From Bigelowiella natans CCMP2755 (lineage: Eukaryota > Cercozoa > Chlorarachniophyceae): a DNA stretch of 64,000 bases. Where the stretch lies: assembly GCA_000320545.1 (NCBI GenBank), contig ADNK01001329.1:37846-101845 (forward strand). Direction: 5' to 3'. The position numbers were made by a program, and so were the translations under genes. Below the pieces are notes generated by a model. That model saw nothing but the letters and a program-made list of their open reading frames with translations, was not told where the DNA came from and searched no databases. This document shows, in pieces, positions 1 to 13,989 of this stretch. Positions within the stretch are counted from its first letter, which is position 1, and each line of letters opens with the position of its first letter.

Positions 1-2689
1 TCACAGAATCAATTGGCTTAGACCCTCCGACCAGCGCTTTGATCGGCTTTTGGTCATTGTGGATTATCTTCCAAATATGGATCCGGCCATCGGATGCTAA
101 AATGTAATTTGACAGGGTTCATCAATACAAACCAATAACGTATTTCGGAAATTAAACGGACCCCCTGTTGCATAAACGAGATTATCAATGCAAGCGCAGT
201 TGATTTTGGAGTTGTGCGCAAAGAACTCTGCATGTTTGTCGACGCGAGACATTGCCACTTCACTCTTTGCCCTCCTGTGTAATCAAATAGTATCTTGAGT
301 CACAGAGAAGATCAAGTGAGCATAAATAGAAACTAGTGTTCCTTAGATCAGATATATGTACTTGCTGATGACTGAGAGTTCAGGCGTTCTTTGGACTCAG
401 AAATAGATTACGAAATTCAAATCCGAGTTCTTGGATGGGGAGGCACAAGAAGTTGTTTTAAGGAGCAGCCACCACCTAAGCCATTGGGCAGGATATGGGG
501 TGTGGAACGGTTAACTGCGAGGTACAAACTAAGTTATCAGCAGTGCTTGCTGGAGGACAAAATAGCATCCTTTTTTACCCTACGTCTTCCATGAATCCCA
601 TCACATAATTAATTCCGCCGGGAGTTGTCCTTTGATTAAAAAAAATAAATGCGCGGGAACTTTCTCTGGAAGCTGTAAATCAGCCAACAAACCAAACATG
701 TCTGTGACATCACGGACCAAAACTTGATCAAACAACAACAAGAACAACAGTTCCTTCTTAGCAGACCACACTCAGTTTTCAGCTCGAGGCACCACGTTTC
801 GTGCTTTGCAAGTGTGTCATGCACTTTGGCAATGCAGTTGATCACAAAGTTTCTTTCTTTCTCTCTTTCAGCAGTGCCAGTGGCACACTTCACTCACTCA
901 TTCATTCACTCATTCGTTCATTCATTCAGCTCGTTGGAGTGTCGATCATGCACGAACACGATTCTTGAAGGAAGTTTGTTGGGCGCACGTGTGTGACACT
1001 CAGCGTGCGCACCTTGCACGCCACAAGTCTTGAGGTCTTTTCCCGTCGCAGACTTTGTTGATTGTGCGTTGGAACACTCAACGTTGTGGAGGGCAGACAA
1101 GTTGGCAGGTGGTCCTTTCAACTGCAACGCAAAACCACTTCGTTCGCTCGTGAACTCGTGAACGAACGTGGGGTTCGTTCACGTGAAAGTGGCAATTCCT
1201 TTCACTCGTGCAACAGGCGCCAGTCTCAGTGCGATCCTGATTCGATTCGTCCGCCGGGTCCTCTTTGGAGCCGTTGACCATGGCCTTTGACGCAAAGGTC
1301 GTCACTTTTTCGGTTTGGTTCGCTGGTTCGCCCTTTTGAGAGTGCTGAAGTCATCGCACTCAGCGATGCAGACTAGCAGAAGCCAGAAGCCGTGCAACCT
1401 AGCTTCAAACAATTCTTTCTTTCTTTTTTTCTTTCTTCCTTTCTTCCAAGGTGAGTCTTTGTTCTTCTTCTTCAACTGCGCTGCTAGACTGGCCAGTCCA
1501 GCAGTGCACCATTGCGAATTGCTTCGTTCACTCGTTCGTGGGAAACCAGACCAGTGAAAACAAGCTGGCAGGCCAACAGTGAGGACGTCACAGGTCACAT
1601 GCACGAACGGCATCACAACGGTGATGGCGTTGCAAGGCCATGAGAGTGCGGCTCATTGCACACGACCCCAAGACCGACTGGACAACCCCAGAACCGTTCA
1701 CATTCAACTTGTCTGCCAGACTGGTCCAGCACAGTGGCTGCCGGAACAACGTTCTCGCACGGTTGCACAGCGGCGTCACGGCGAACTTCAAAGCGCTTTG
1801 GTGCATTTGCAAGCCAACGTGCTGGCGTGCGACGACTCTCAGAACTGGCCGACCATGCGACTGTCTGACGACCGCGCTCATCGCTGAACAGTGCTGGAGT
1901 GCGCATGGCGGTGTCCGCAAGCTAGCAAGAGTTGAGAGAAGCCGCGTGTGCTTTGCTTTTCCAAGTTTTTCCTGCCAAAGCTAAGGGGAACAAGTTTGTG
2001 TTGCACGACCTGCCCAGCTGCTAGCTAGTCGTGGAGCGAGTGCAGGTGCGCACCAGTGCGTGCACGACAGTGCCGCATGGTTTTGCTTTGGTGCTGCTGG
2101 GCGCATGCATGTGTGCGCTCTGCGAGTGGCGCGGTGCGATGCGCAACAGATGTGATGCGGTGATGCATGACGTGATGACAGCTAGCGCAGATGGAGCGAC
2201 TACAGGCGGGCTTGCTGTACTGATCGATGTGCGCAATCTGCACGATGCGACCAGCGCATGCCAATGTACCAACATTGCGCAGCGCTAGAGCGCACAGACG
2301 CGCATGTCGTGTTCATCCTGTGAGTGCATCGTGTGCCAAAAACTTGGCTGTTCAGTGTCAGAACATGAAAGTGTGCATCCACGAGATGCAGGCTCGCGGA
2401 GCCAGGGCGCGGAATGCCATGCTAGGACACAACGTGTGGTGAATCTTAGCTCTAGCTAGTTGTGCAACATGCAAGGGGTGTATCCATTTGTGATAAAAAT
2501 CCTCTCACATGTAAATGAAACATGACGATATAAACTGTATGTCCATAAATTCAATTTTTTAATGAGAATCCATTTAACTAACATCGGCCGCATATGTACA
2601 ATTGTCTACGCAGAATGCTGTTTGTTGCACTCAAATAATTGAGTATCGCATCTCATTCCTTAATTGCCCCCCATCTGATACACAATTAA
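1..2689. other. left-edge non-coding region, downstream of RPS6
   Basis: I see no convincing gene here. A weak open stretch on the plus strand (about 391-594, ending TGA, preceded by a TTCAG acceptor-like site near 380) could be the last exon of a plus-strand gene entering from the left, which would fit the alternating layout, but its product is not recognisable. Positions 890-945 carry degenerate TTCATTCACTCA tetranucleotide repeats. From about 1990 to 2470 the DNA is rich in GCTAGC, TGCACG and GCATGC words like the other gene-tail blocks. RPS6 transcription would run into this block. Confidence 0.5.
1157..1183. repeat. perfect inverted repeat, 11-bp arms
   Basis: Arms CGTGAACGAAC (1157-1167) and GTTCGTTCACG (1173-1183) are exact reverse complements separated by the 5-nt loop GTGGG. 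Related GTTCGTTC/GAACGAAC words recur nearby. The sequence could form a hairpin in DNA or RNA; no function is known. Confidence 0.8.
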
Positions 2690-3630
2690 TTATTGAGCCT
2701 TTGCTTTCTTTTCACTCATTTTACGAGAAAGAGAACGCCTTTTCTCCTTGTACGACAGACGACGTTCGCGTTCCTCCTTGAGACGCTGAGCTACAAGAGC
2801 ATTGTATTCCTTTGCTGCTGCTCTGGATTTTTCGTAACGTTGCCTCTTCTCAGCCTTCCACTTTAATTTACGCTGGATGCGATCAGGGGTGATAAGTCGC
2901 TGAATCTTTGGTGCCTTCGAGTAAGATTTTTTACCCTCCTTCTCGATAGCACGTCTAACAATCACGTCGCGTGGATCGTCGTTCTTGGTTAAGTTGAATA
3001 GTTTTCTGATGTTGTTTGCGCGCTTAGGCCCCAGGCGACGTGGCTTAGCCGACTTCTCATCCGTCAGACCTTCGACATCAGCCTCACCCTTCTTCACCAC
3101 AGAAAGGTTAAGTACTGAAAGATCGTGGGAAACAATGCATCCGCGGACGGACTTGCGCTTGCGTTCTCCCTGCTTGCGTGGTCGGTAGCACTTTGAACCT
3201 GATAATTTTGATGCATTTTAAATTACAGATGGCTTCATGAAAGTTTAAAGATCTTTAGGTTTAGTTCATGCTATGAACCTTTCTTGAGTAGGAGCCGGGT
3301 ACGGTTGCTGATGAGCACACCTTGCATCATAGGAAAGCCTTGCTTATCATTACCACCCGTGATCTTGAAAACATATCCCTTGAACTCTTCGCCGAGGACA
3401 TCTCCTTCAACCTCTTGCGAGATACGTTTATCCCAGAAAGCACGGCTGCAAGACACCATTCTTCAATAATGTGTTCAAGTATTTTAGAGTTAATAATTAA
3501 TTACAGCTTCTGCTCATCTTCGATCTCGATGGTCTTTTGGCACCCAGTACTGGGGCAGGCAATGTTGAGCTGATAATATTCATTTTCAGTATGGAATGGG
3601 AAAAGGGGGGGAGGGAGTGCTAACCTTCAT
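2690..3630 (-). CDS. RPS6: 40S ribosomal protein eS6
   Basis: This is the small-subunit ribosomal protein S6, a cytosolic 40S component. Four exons (3630-3625, 3569-3505, 3445-3279, 3198-2690) give 248 aa, the usual family length. Recognisable blocks in order are [12 protein letters not shown] near the N-terminus, the [20 protein letters not shown] and [10 protein letters not shown] core, [19 protein letters not shown], and the C-terminal segment [14 protein letters not shown]. The first coding exon is only ATGAAG. The third intron has GTTCA at both splice boundaries. The C-terminus ends in a basic coiled tail with a few serines (RRSLSRKMS). Introns are short (55, 59 and 80 nt). The gene is divergent from ARP3. 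One-base uncertainty is possible at the exon 3/intron 3 boundary. Confidence 0.97.
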
Positions 3631-4533
3631 GCTGCGATTGCGCTGATCGGAGAATTGCTACCAGAAGACGGTGTAATTCAGAAAAAATAATTAAGCGCAT
3701 TGCACAAATATTCGTTTTAAGCCTTTAAGTAATTCATTTTCTAAATTTTTCACAAGAATTGTCATTTTTATATTACTTTTTTGGCATAAAGTAATACAAA
3801 TGTGCCTTAAAGTCATCAAGAATATGATATAATTCTTAAACATAAATCTGAACTAACATTTTAAGATAAAACTTCTCTACTTATGAGATCTAATATTCAA
3901 CTTTTTGCCTCTCTAAAGATTCAAATTAATTTAATTCTTTGAATACGACTAATTTTATTTCATATTTTCCCCATTAAAGTCATTTATTTTTTCTATTTTA
4001 TCACATATCATATCTGGAACAAGAAAGCCATTTCTCTAAGATGAGGAACGACATGCTTTTTAGTGTTGACGTTCTAGTAAAATATAGTATATTATGCATC
4101 CTTTAAGAGCCAAGATACATGCGTGCATGCATTTTCATCCTCAGAAAAATGATATTTCGAAGTCATAAGGGACTTTGCGTTTTAAAACGACATTTAATGT
4201 GCCATATTTGCACGAAAACAAGGGAATGTGCTTCTCATTTGTGAACAATATTGATGTATTTGGTCTTACATAGTCAACAGAGACAGATTTCCGGGCTTCA
4301 AATCTACTTTGCCCAGTTAGTACTGATAGCATCTTCATAAATTTTATACCACAACAAAAAAATGCATACTTAACATAAAATAATAGTATATTTTCTCAGT
4401 TATTTCTATATTTTTGCATTTTTAAAGTCTTAACAAACGATCCGACTCATCGAACTGCCAGCAGGTGGTGTCCTCATAATAGAATCAAGGGAAAGGATTA
4501 GAACCTACTCGGCCTATTCACCGACCTGCAAGT
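3631..4533. promoter_or_regulatory. divergent intergenic region RPS6/ARP3
   Basis: About 900 bp between two start codons facing away from each other, so it should hold both promoters. It is AT-rich with long A/T runs (3680-4060) and lacks the GCTAGC-rich block of convergent gaps; one GCATGC-like cluster occurs near 4119-4135. The open stretch 4141-4338 on the minus strand matches nothing I recognise. No TATA box can be assigned with confidence. Confidence 0.5.
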
Positions 4534-6216
<1,683 letters not shown>

Positions 6217-6967
6217 AGATGAAACGGCATTGTCGTTAGACATTGATAACACTATGCGATATGAAGGCAAGATCATCATAATAAGCACTCTAGCACTCAT
6301 GAAAATACATGCACTGTCGATCAGGATGCATGTCGACGCCATGAAGCCATCATGCTCTCATTTATTTCATGCCATGGCACCCATGCATGTCTAGATGTAA
6401 TAGGCAGATTACGTTTGTGTAGACGTATCGCCTCTACATTGCAATGTGCTAGGCAAACACGCGTACTAGAGCCCTACTAGCCTAGATTACCTAATCATTA
6501 CGGTGGAGTAGCACAATGACTGCTAGCATGCCCTCAACTCGCATCGATCTTCCTCCATTTCTAGTTCTCTTAGCTCCCCTTCGCGTGGCTAAATAAACGT
6601 TATTGATTTTATTCCATGCTCATTTGCTAGGATGCTAGGATAGTGTGAGCAATCTAGCAATGTCAAACTCATTTGGGCGTACGCACTGCTACTAGGCTCG
6701 CAGGTCACTAGTGCAATCTAGCTAGCAGTGCACACGCATGCGGTGCACACTTGTGCGCAAACTGCTCATGCGTGCGCACCGTGCATGTGTCCAGTCATTG
6801 CACAGTTGTGCATGGTTGGCCTGGAGCCGTGGCATGGCATGCTAGCATGGCATGCAAAGACCATCCAATGCGATGCTGACATGTCAGATGTCACTGTGCA
6901 CGTAGTGATTTTATTTCATTCCTGAATAGTAAGTTTATGTTTTTAATTGCATTTATGGCATGCGCGC
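6217..6967. other. convergent junction ARP3/PSF2 with CTAGC/GCATGC block
   Basis: This 751-bp tail-to-tail gap is non-coding. From about 6290 to 6900 it is dense in short palindromic words, for example TAGCTAGC near 6718, CATGCTAGCATGGCATGC around 6838-6855, and many GTGCAC/TGCACAC elements. The composition differs from flanking exons and from divergent gaps. It may contain both 3' ends. No conserved ORF is seen. Confidence 0.7.
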
Positions 6968-7899
6968 CTAATCGTCATATTGAGAAGAGGCTTGAGTTTG
7001 TGATTGAGATTGTGACGCCTCATAAGTTGCCATTTGTTGAGATGGTTCGTAATTAGTCGCTTGAGAAATGGACTTAAACGCGCTGAGAGTTTTAACTGAA
7101 AATCCTCTCATGCTGTATAATTCCATAGCGGCGACGTTGTTGAGCTATGAGCATAAATATCAGTCAATGAACGATGAGGAATTTATATTGACATTTTACT
7201 CTGTGAGTCATTTTCATTTTTACTTTTATGAAGTCGATTTTCCCTTTGATAGTTCGCAAGCCTTGCTTTATTTTCGAAGAACGCAAATCGGAAATATTTT
7301 TCAAAGTTGTCTTGACTTTTCGTGAGTCCTTCATATCAGACTGTGCTCTGCAATTAATTATTTCGAATTTGAACAATGCATGAAATGTATACAAGATGAT
7401 AATGCGAATATCCATCATACGTTTTCAATAGCAAGGAAGCAATCTCCTCGTAGTGGTAAGGCAGTTCTGTGAAGTTTTCCTCTTGCTCGCGTTCTTCATT
7501 TTCCTTCGCTTGAAGATTGTCTGAAAGAAAGAAACTCTTCATCTACGAGATTTTTTTAGAAGCAATAAAATCCTACCCAAATCCATCCACTCTGGAGGCA
7601 TGATTCCACATTTTCCCTCTTTTCTGAGCTGGAGCGCTAGCCATAGCGGTACCATTACAGGTTGCTGTGGTTGAAAGGGTCCTATTTTACCCTGATAAAT
7701 ATCCGAGGAATGTCAACGTTAAGTCGAGCTGAGAGTCAACAGCGAATCTCCATCTCCCTCCCCGCCTGGCGAAAACCTCCCTCTCTGCATTAGTTACCGC
7801 GATCAAACTTATTTCCGGCATCCTGAAGTTCGGTAGAATGGTAATGAGAGTGTCCTTTGCGACAAATTCGAGCTCTCGAACTGTTAGCCCCTGGCTCAT
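6968..7899 (-). CDS. PSF2: GINS complex subunit PSF2
   Basis: PSF2 is part of the GINS tetramer that joins Cdc45 and MCM2-7 in the replicative CMG helicase. Five exons (7899-7798, 7691-7577, 7520-7421, 7347-7224, 7144-6968) give 205 aa; human PSF2 has 185. Diagnostic segments are ELEFVAKDTLITILPNF, then GKIGPFQPQQPVMVPLWLAL with KCGIMPPEWMD, the helix ELPYHYEEIASLLLKT, and the C-terminal LNNVAAMELYSMRGF. A Q/S-rich tail extends the C-terminus. The exon 4 donor at 7223 is the better of two; the alternative adds six residues. An in-frame extension reaches 7995, but the ATG at 7899 matches the family start. Confidence 0.93.
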
Positions 7900-8405
7900 C
7901 TTTTGGGAGGCGGTTTCCGTTCTCTCCCCTCCTCCTACTTCTTGGGTAAAAAAAAGGCGGGAAGCTGTGCAGGAAATGACGCCACGGTCGTTCATAGTAT
8001 TATCATGATCATTTTTTATGTCGTCCTTCTGATTTTTCCTCCAATTTCATTTATTTACTTCATTTTGCATCTAGGATAAACTCTACCCGGAAACTACCTA
8101 AGCACGAATCAGATATTCCCACCTCCGGCGGTACCCCTTCCCTCCTCCTCTCCCATCCTCCACAAGCTTGGTGCGTTCGTTGGCGATATCAACGTGCGCA
8201 TAAGTTCTATAGCTAGCTGTTGTGCGGATACAAGGTACGGTGACGGTGACGAGGACGCGAACGACTCGCTGACGAGGAACTAGCTGACGAGGACGATAAC
8301 GAGCGGGCGACGCTCAGCTTCGTACATTCATCAGTGGTCGAGCCTCAGCCCGGACTGGTATCACTAGAGTTCAGCACAACCTTTTACGATGCGTGATATC
8401 TTTGC
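7900..8405. promoter_or_regulatory. divergent intergenic region PSF2/NCA2
   Basis: About 500 bp separate two outward-facing start codons. The part near NCA2 (8230-8310) has a run of GACGAGGA-type repeats. One AGCTAGCT word occurs near 8210. No clear core promoter element was identified. Confidence 0.5.
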
Positions 8406-9617
8406 ATGCCTATATTGCTTCGGACAGGCGACGTTCGTTCATCTACGGATAGTCAATCACCCGCTGGAAAAGAAATTAGGGCTGTTCAAGACAAGGCGTC
8501 AATCAATACCCGTGTGCCCAGCCAGCTCGGAATCGCTGCTGTTAACTTATTGAGAATACGTACAATGAATAGACCTTTGATCACGCGCAGAGATAGCCTT
8601 CTCGGCGACCTCTCTGCAGGACACACCGGATACGAGTAATCCCTTCTCATTGTAGGGCAGCATATGTTATGTCAAGACAATTATTCGAAGCATAGGAGTC
8701 CTTGATTTTCTATTAATATTGAGGTTGGTGCTGATGCCACTACTAACTTGAACTTTCACAGGTACTTATCTGAGGAGAGGAGCATACCCAAAGAAGCTGA
8801 AGATGCGAAGAAAATCCTACAAGATCTGGTCACCCTATTTTTCTTCCAAGTCGTATTGTTAGCGTCTCCCGTGCTGTCGATTAACACCTTAATTCTTATC
8901 GAATGGTAGATCTTGCAAGAAATAAAGATCTGCAACCGGCTAACGGTAGAACACATTACCAAGCAATACAACAAAACATCTAATTTGCCACTGGTTAATG
9001 TGGTAGGAGTATCTTGAATTTTGGCAGACGCAGGTATTATCTATTATATCCAACACCCCTTGTTCCAAAGAATAGAGATGGAAGGGGAGGGGGGGAGCAA
9101 CAGCCGATGTGCCATCGCTCGATAAACTTCACAAAATTCAAAATTCAGATGCGGCGCAGTCCATGGTTAGTAAGGCTTGAGTTCATGTCGCCATGGAACC
9201 CTGATGGAGTCGAACCGGAAGAATTAAAACAAAAGTAATTCTATACTGTGTGTATGTGTTTTTTTTAATTACAACCAATTCTGAATCATCAAATCCTCCC
9301 ACTCTTTGCAGTGCCCGGACTTGCGCAACATCGTTGATGTCTCGGCTTACGAGGCTTGGGGGAGATCTTCACGAGCACAATCTAATGGCTGGGTAGTAGT
9401 AGTAGTAGTAGTGGTGGTGGTGGTGGTGGTAATCGTAGTAGCTGAAGTAGTAGTAGCAGTGTGAAGAAAAAAGGAAATACGACTTTGTAAATTTTGGTGC
9501 ATAATAATGTATCAATGTGACGGTGTATAATAATGCATCAATGTGATGTTGTTCAGACGCATCGATTCTAAGGCGGCGGGGGTATGGAGTCGACGCGCAT
9601 GGACCTTAATTCATAGG

Positions 9618-9648
<31 letters not shown>

Positions 9649-9776
9649 AACTATTGTGCATGGACAGCAGCAGATATCGTTGTTTGGGTTATCTATCTAT
9701 CTATCTATCTTCTTATCACCGATTAATAACAGAAATTGAGTCATGGAGGGTAGAATGGAAGATGCGACAGGGAGAG

Positions 9777-9828
<52 letters not shown>

Positions 9829-10518
9829 TCCGATTTGCAATGTTTTGATTTGTTGCTGTTGAAAGTGTCTGGATAGCCCCATTCGCACCAGCCCGAAAAA
9901 AATGGATAGCCCTGCCGCAATTCAAAAACGTAAAACTAAAGCATGAGAAAGGGGAGGAGGAGGAGGAGGAGGGGAGGGGAATACTTCCAAGCTTCGTTTT
10001 TTGTTAGCGCAGAACAAATAGAGGATGCACGTTAACAGCCAGCTCTGCTGACTTTCAAGCACACTAAATATGATTACTACTACTACTACTACTACTTCTT
10101 GCTGTTGCTACACGATTAGGGTTAACCGTTCGAGGTGTAGAAGCTCAGCTAACAGAAAGGTGGCCTCTCTGCTGTCCTCCTCCTCCCCCTCTCCTTCCTT
10201 CTCCTACTCCTCTTCCTCTTATTTCGCAGCATCTCATCAGTGGAGGGCTTCATGTTTGTCGTTTATATTGTATTTCTTCATCATCACAAGCCGTGTTACA
10301 GCACGACTCATTGCTATTATTCGGCGTCCTTTTTCATTCTCCTAACCTTCTAAAACATCAGGATAGAGGAGATGCACATGCAGATTGGTAGTAGTAGTAG
10401 TGGTAGTGGTAGCAGTAGTAGCAGCAGCGGAAGTAATCACATGTATGATTTCGTTTTAATATGTGTGCTCATAGAGGAGTGCAGATGTACGTAATCGATA
10501 GTTCCAGATGTAAACGTT

Positions 10519-10549
<31 letters not shown>

Positions 10550-10877
10550 TTTATACTTTCGTTCATTATAATTTGACGTTGTTAATTGGGTACTTGTTGT
10601 CGAATTCATCATAAAATGCTTATTATCAGGGCATGCTGTGCCGCCATTTTGGTGGAGATGGGGCATACGAAAGTAGTGGCAGTAGTAGTAGCAGCAGCAG
10701 CAGCAGCAGCAAAGTGCTCATCACCGTTACCTATGCGATTATCATAGTTACTATTATTATTATCATCATCATTATCATCATCATCATTACACAATTAGAG
10801 AATATATATGGAGAGAGAGGTAGAGAGAAGGGAGGTGATAAGATCCTAGATTAAGTAGAAGTAAATGTCTCTCTCCC

Positions 10878-10948
<71 letters not shown>

Positions 10949-11341
10949 TGTGTTTGTGTTGGCTACTTACTTGTGATTAAGATAGAATGAACTCACCTCA
11001 GCATCAACGCAAATTAGGTGGATGCTATTCCCATATAATACGATCTCTGTTCCACTAGTACTCGGCACTGGGGTTAGTAGTTTCACGTATAAATTAAGAT
11101 GTGATGATGAAGGCTGTGATGATGATGATAATGATGATGATGATGATGGAGGCTGTGGGTGATGTGACAGATATCTAACCTTCCATGTAGATTGTTCTGA
11201 GTTCATCGTCGCCCCCCTTGGCCAATCATCATATTTGTTGGAAGAAACATCACTGCGAGACTACTAACACCTATTTTTCAAACATATTTCAGTAACCATC
11301 ATTCCTTCCCCTTCGATTGTGTATATCTGATAATTCGTTGT

Positions 11342-11387
<46 letters not shown>

Positions 11388-12979
11388 TACTACTCGCAGG
11401 TCTACGTAGTGACGAATTATGCTGGAATAATCCAAGGCTGCACGACATTCCTGCAAAGTAAAAAGGATGCATACTACTGTGCGTGTGCGTGTGCGTGTGA
11501 GTGTGCGTGTGAGTGTGAGTGGGGGGGGGAGGGGTGAAGAGTATTTCGTGTATCTAAACGCCACATGCAGTGTGGTGTGTGGGTTGTGTGCGCAGCCTGG
11601 TGGCATGTCAGTACCAAGTTGCTGCTGTACTTCATCCAATGTTTTAATGATATGCAGAGTGGTAATGATTATTATGATTATTGTTATTACTTTATCCATG
11701 CAGGTTTACGGGATTTCTTTCGCACGCATATCTATGAACCTTGCGAGGTGTTCCTGGCAGCTTGCACCCCACCCAACCCCCTCCCTTATGATAGTAGCCC
11801 GACTCTTTTCATCATCCATCTCCAATGCATACTAGTACATGTCGTGACCTATAGCGAGTAGCGAAGTAGATTTAACATTTTGAAGTAGTAGAAAGAAGAA
11901 GAAGACTTTTTTTTTAACTTTCTCACTGTTCTCAGGCTATTTGTGGCGAGATATTCTTCCGACATAACGAGTAGTCTTCACTACAAACGCAATCGCACAT
12001 TTCCATGCCCAAGCGTTCAGTGCATGGAATGCTACATTTTCCCATAGATGCGTAAATAATTTGTTTCTATTCTGGTTGATGCTGCTGCTGCTTTGTCGTT
12101 TCTCGTTGTTCAAGAAACATCGATATTCAAACGTGCTACTGTTGTGGGAAATTGGCGACGATGATTAATTCTAATACAGCCTCTTCATCACAACAACTTC
12201 GTTCTCTGATTATTCTGTTCTCGAATCCGCATTATTATTATTCTCGCAATAGACAAGTCATGGACAGGGAAGCTTTGAAGATGGTTGGTGATGCTATTGC
12301 AGTGTTACAGATCGTCGTGCATGTTAATAATACGCAAGTGGGAGATACTACTACAGCACAAACACGCAGTGGTAGGTCGTTACTTACATAAATTACTGGT
12401 GTGTGTGTTCAGTCAAGGGAGAGCCTTCAGAAGATGCTCAAATCGTACTTTGATGAGAAGTAAGTGTTAATATGGTGGCAGAAGAAGAAGAATCATCATA
12501 GTAATAATAATAAGAAGAAGAAGAAAAAGAAGAGAGGCTGGCCAGTGCCACTTCCAAGTAGGGGACACACACGCTTTGTTCTCCATAGATCATGTACAAA
12601 AATGGTGGTAGAGGGGAGGAGATTGTTATTCCCTGCTGCTGGTGGTGGTGGTGGTGTGTCATGAGTGAGTGTGTTTGTTAGTGGTGTATACTTTCTATAC
12701 TTTGTAGAGTGTGTTTCTCCTCTTGTTAGAAGATATATCATCCATCATCCCCCAGGTTTTTCATCATCGAGTTGATTGTGTTTTTTTCCTTCTTCTTGTT
12801 AACATCGCTAGATTTCCCAGCCTTCCTGAAGATGAGCGCGTCAATATGGCTAAGAACATGGACATGAAAGCTGTTAGCGAAGAGTCAGTCGTGTGAAAGA
12901 AGTTGTAGTAGTAGTAGTAGAAGCAGTAAGAATAATAATAACATTGGTTCGTTTATTGTGGCATAATCCTCACCGTATT

Positions 12980-13015
<36 letters not shown>

Positions 13016-13190
13016 GGTTCTCTATCTGCCGCTACCACCTGATGATAATGCTAGTGCTACTGCTGCAGATGAAAAAAGTCACAATCTTGTGCATGTTAGT
13101 ACCAAAACAGCGTTTGTATCATCTACAGAGATGGCCGCTTTCTTGACTTTGGTTCCGTTGTCGCAATTCTCACAGTCCCTGTCTCCACCA

Positions 13191-13232
<42 letters not shown>

Positions 13233-13701
13233 CCTCCCCACCTATACCTTGGTTATTTATAGATACGCTCAGCTTGTTAACTACGCAGTGACGAATACGA
13301 TCAGGGTTACCAAACACCTGTAGTAGTATTATTAGTAGTAGTAGTAGTAGTAGTAGTGATAGTAGTAGTCGTAGTAGTAGTAGTGTACGTCAAAAGTGTT
13401 TGTTTGTGTACTGTGTGAAGCAGTTGTGCTTTGATGTTGAGTTGCTTCACAGTTATCTCCGTTGTTTTCTTTCATATCTTCTTCTTCTTCTTCTTCTTCT
13501 TCTTCCACCACTCACTCTCACCTGTAGGAGGTCCATGCTACTTTAGTTGCGTGTTGCTTTAGAACAGCCGGTCATCGGATATGAACTCTTACCTATTTGT
13601 TTGGCACAGGGGGATATTCCACGATTAGCGCTAATTCGTATGCAGTTCGTTGAGAAAGAGATGCTGGGACTGATGGACTCGGTAAAAACAACGATGAAAA
13701 C

Positions 13702-13736
<35 letters not shown>

Positions 13737-13889
13737 CGCATCTACGAAGGAGTGCGTCGTGAGGTGATGATAACTACTGCACGTCTCAGTATGATACGGT
13801 TGATTATTAGGTGGATCTCCTGTTAGATAAGAACGAAGTTAACATGCAATTCACGGCTACAGTGCCGGTTAGTGAGTAGCAGTAGTGGT

Positions 13890-13922
<33 letters not shown>

Positions 13923-13945
13923 TCTTCCCCCCTTCCCCCCCCCCC

Positions 13946-13989
<44 letters not shown>

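Noticed and set aside
7900..7995. Longer PSF2 start at 7995
   Set aside because: The extra 32 residues have no counterpart in PSF2, while the ATG at 7899 gives the expected N-terminus.
9028..9033. Six-nucleotide microexon ACGCAG in NCA2
   Set aside because: It is in phase and has AG and GT around it, but the flanking exons also join in phase without it; too short to call.
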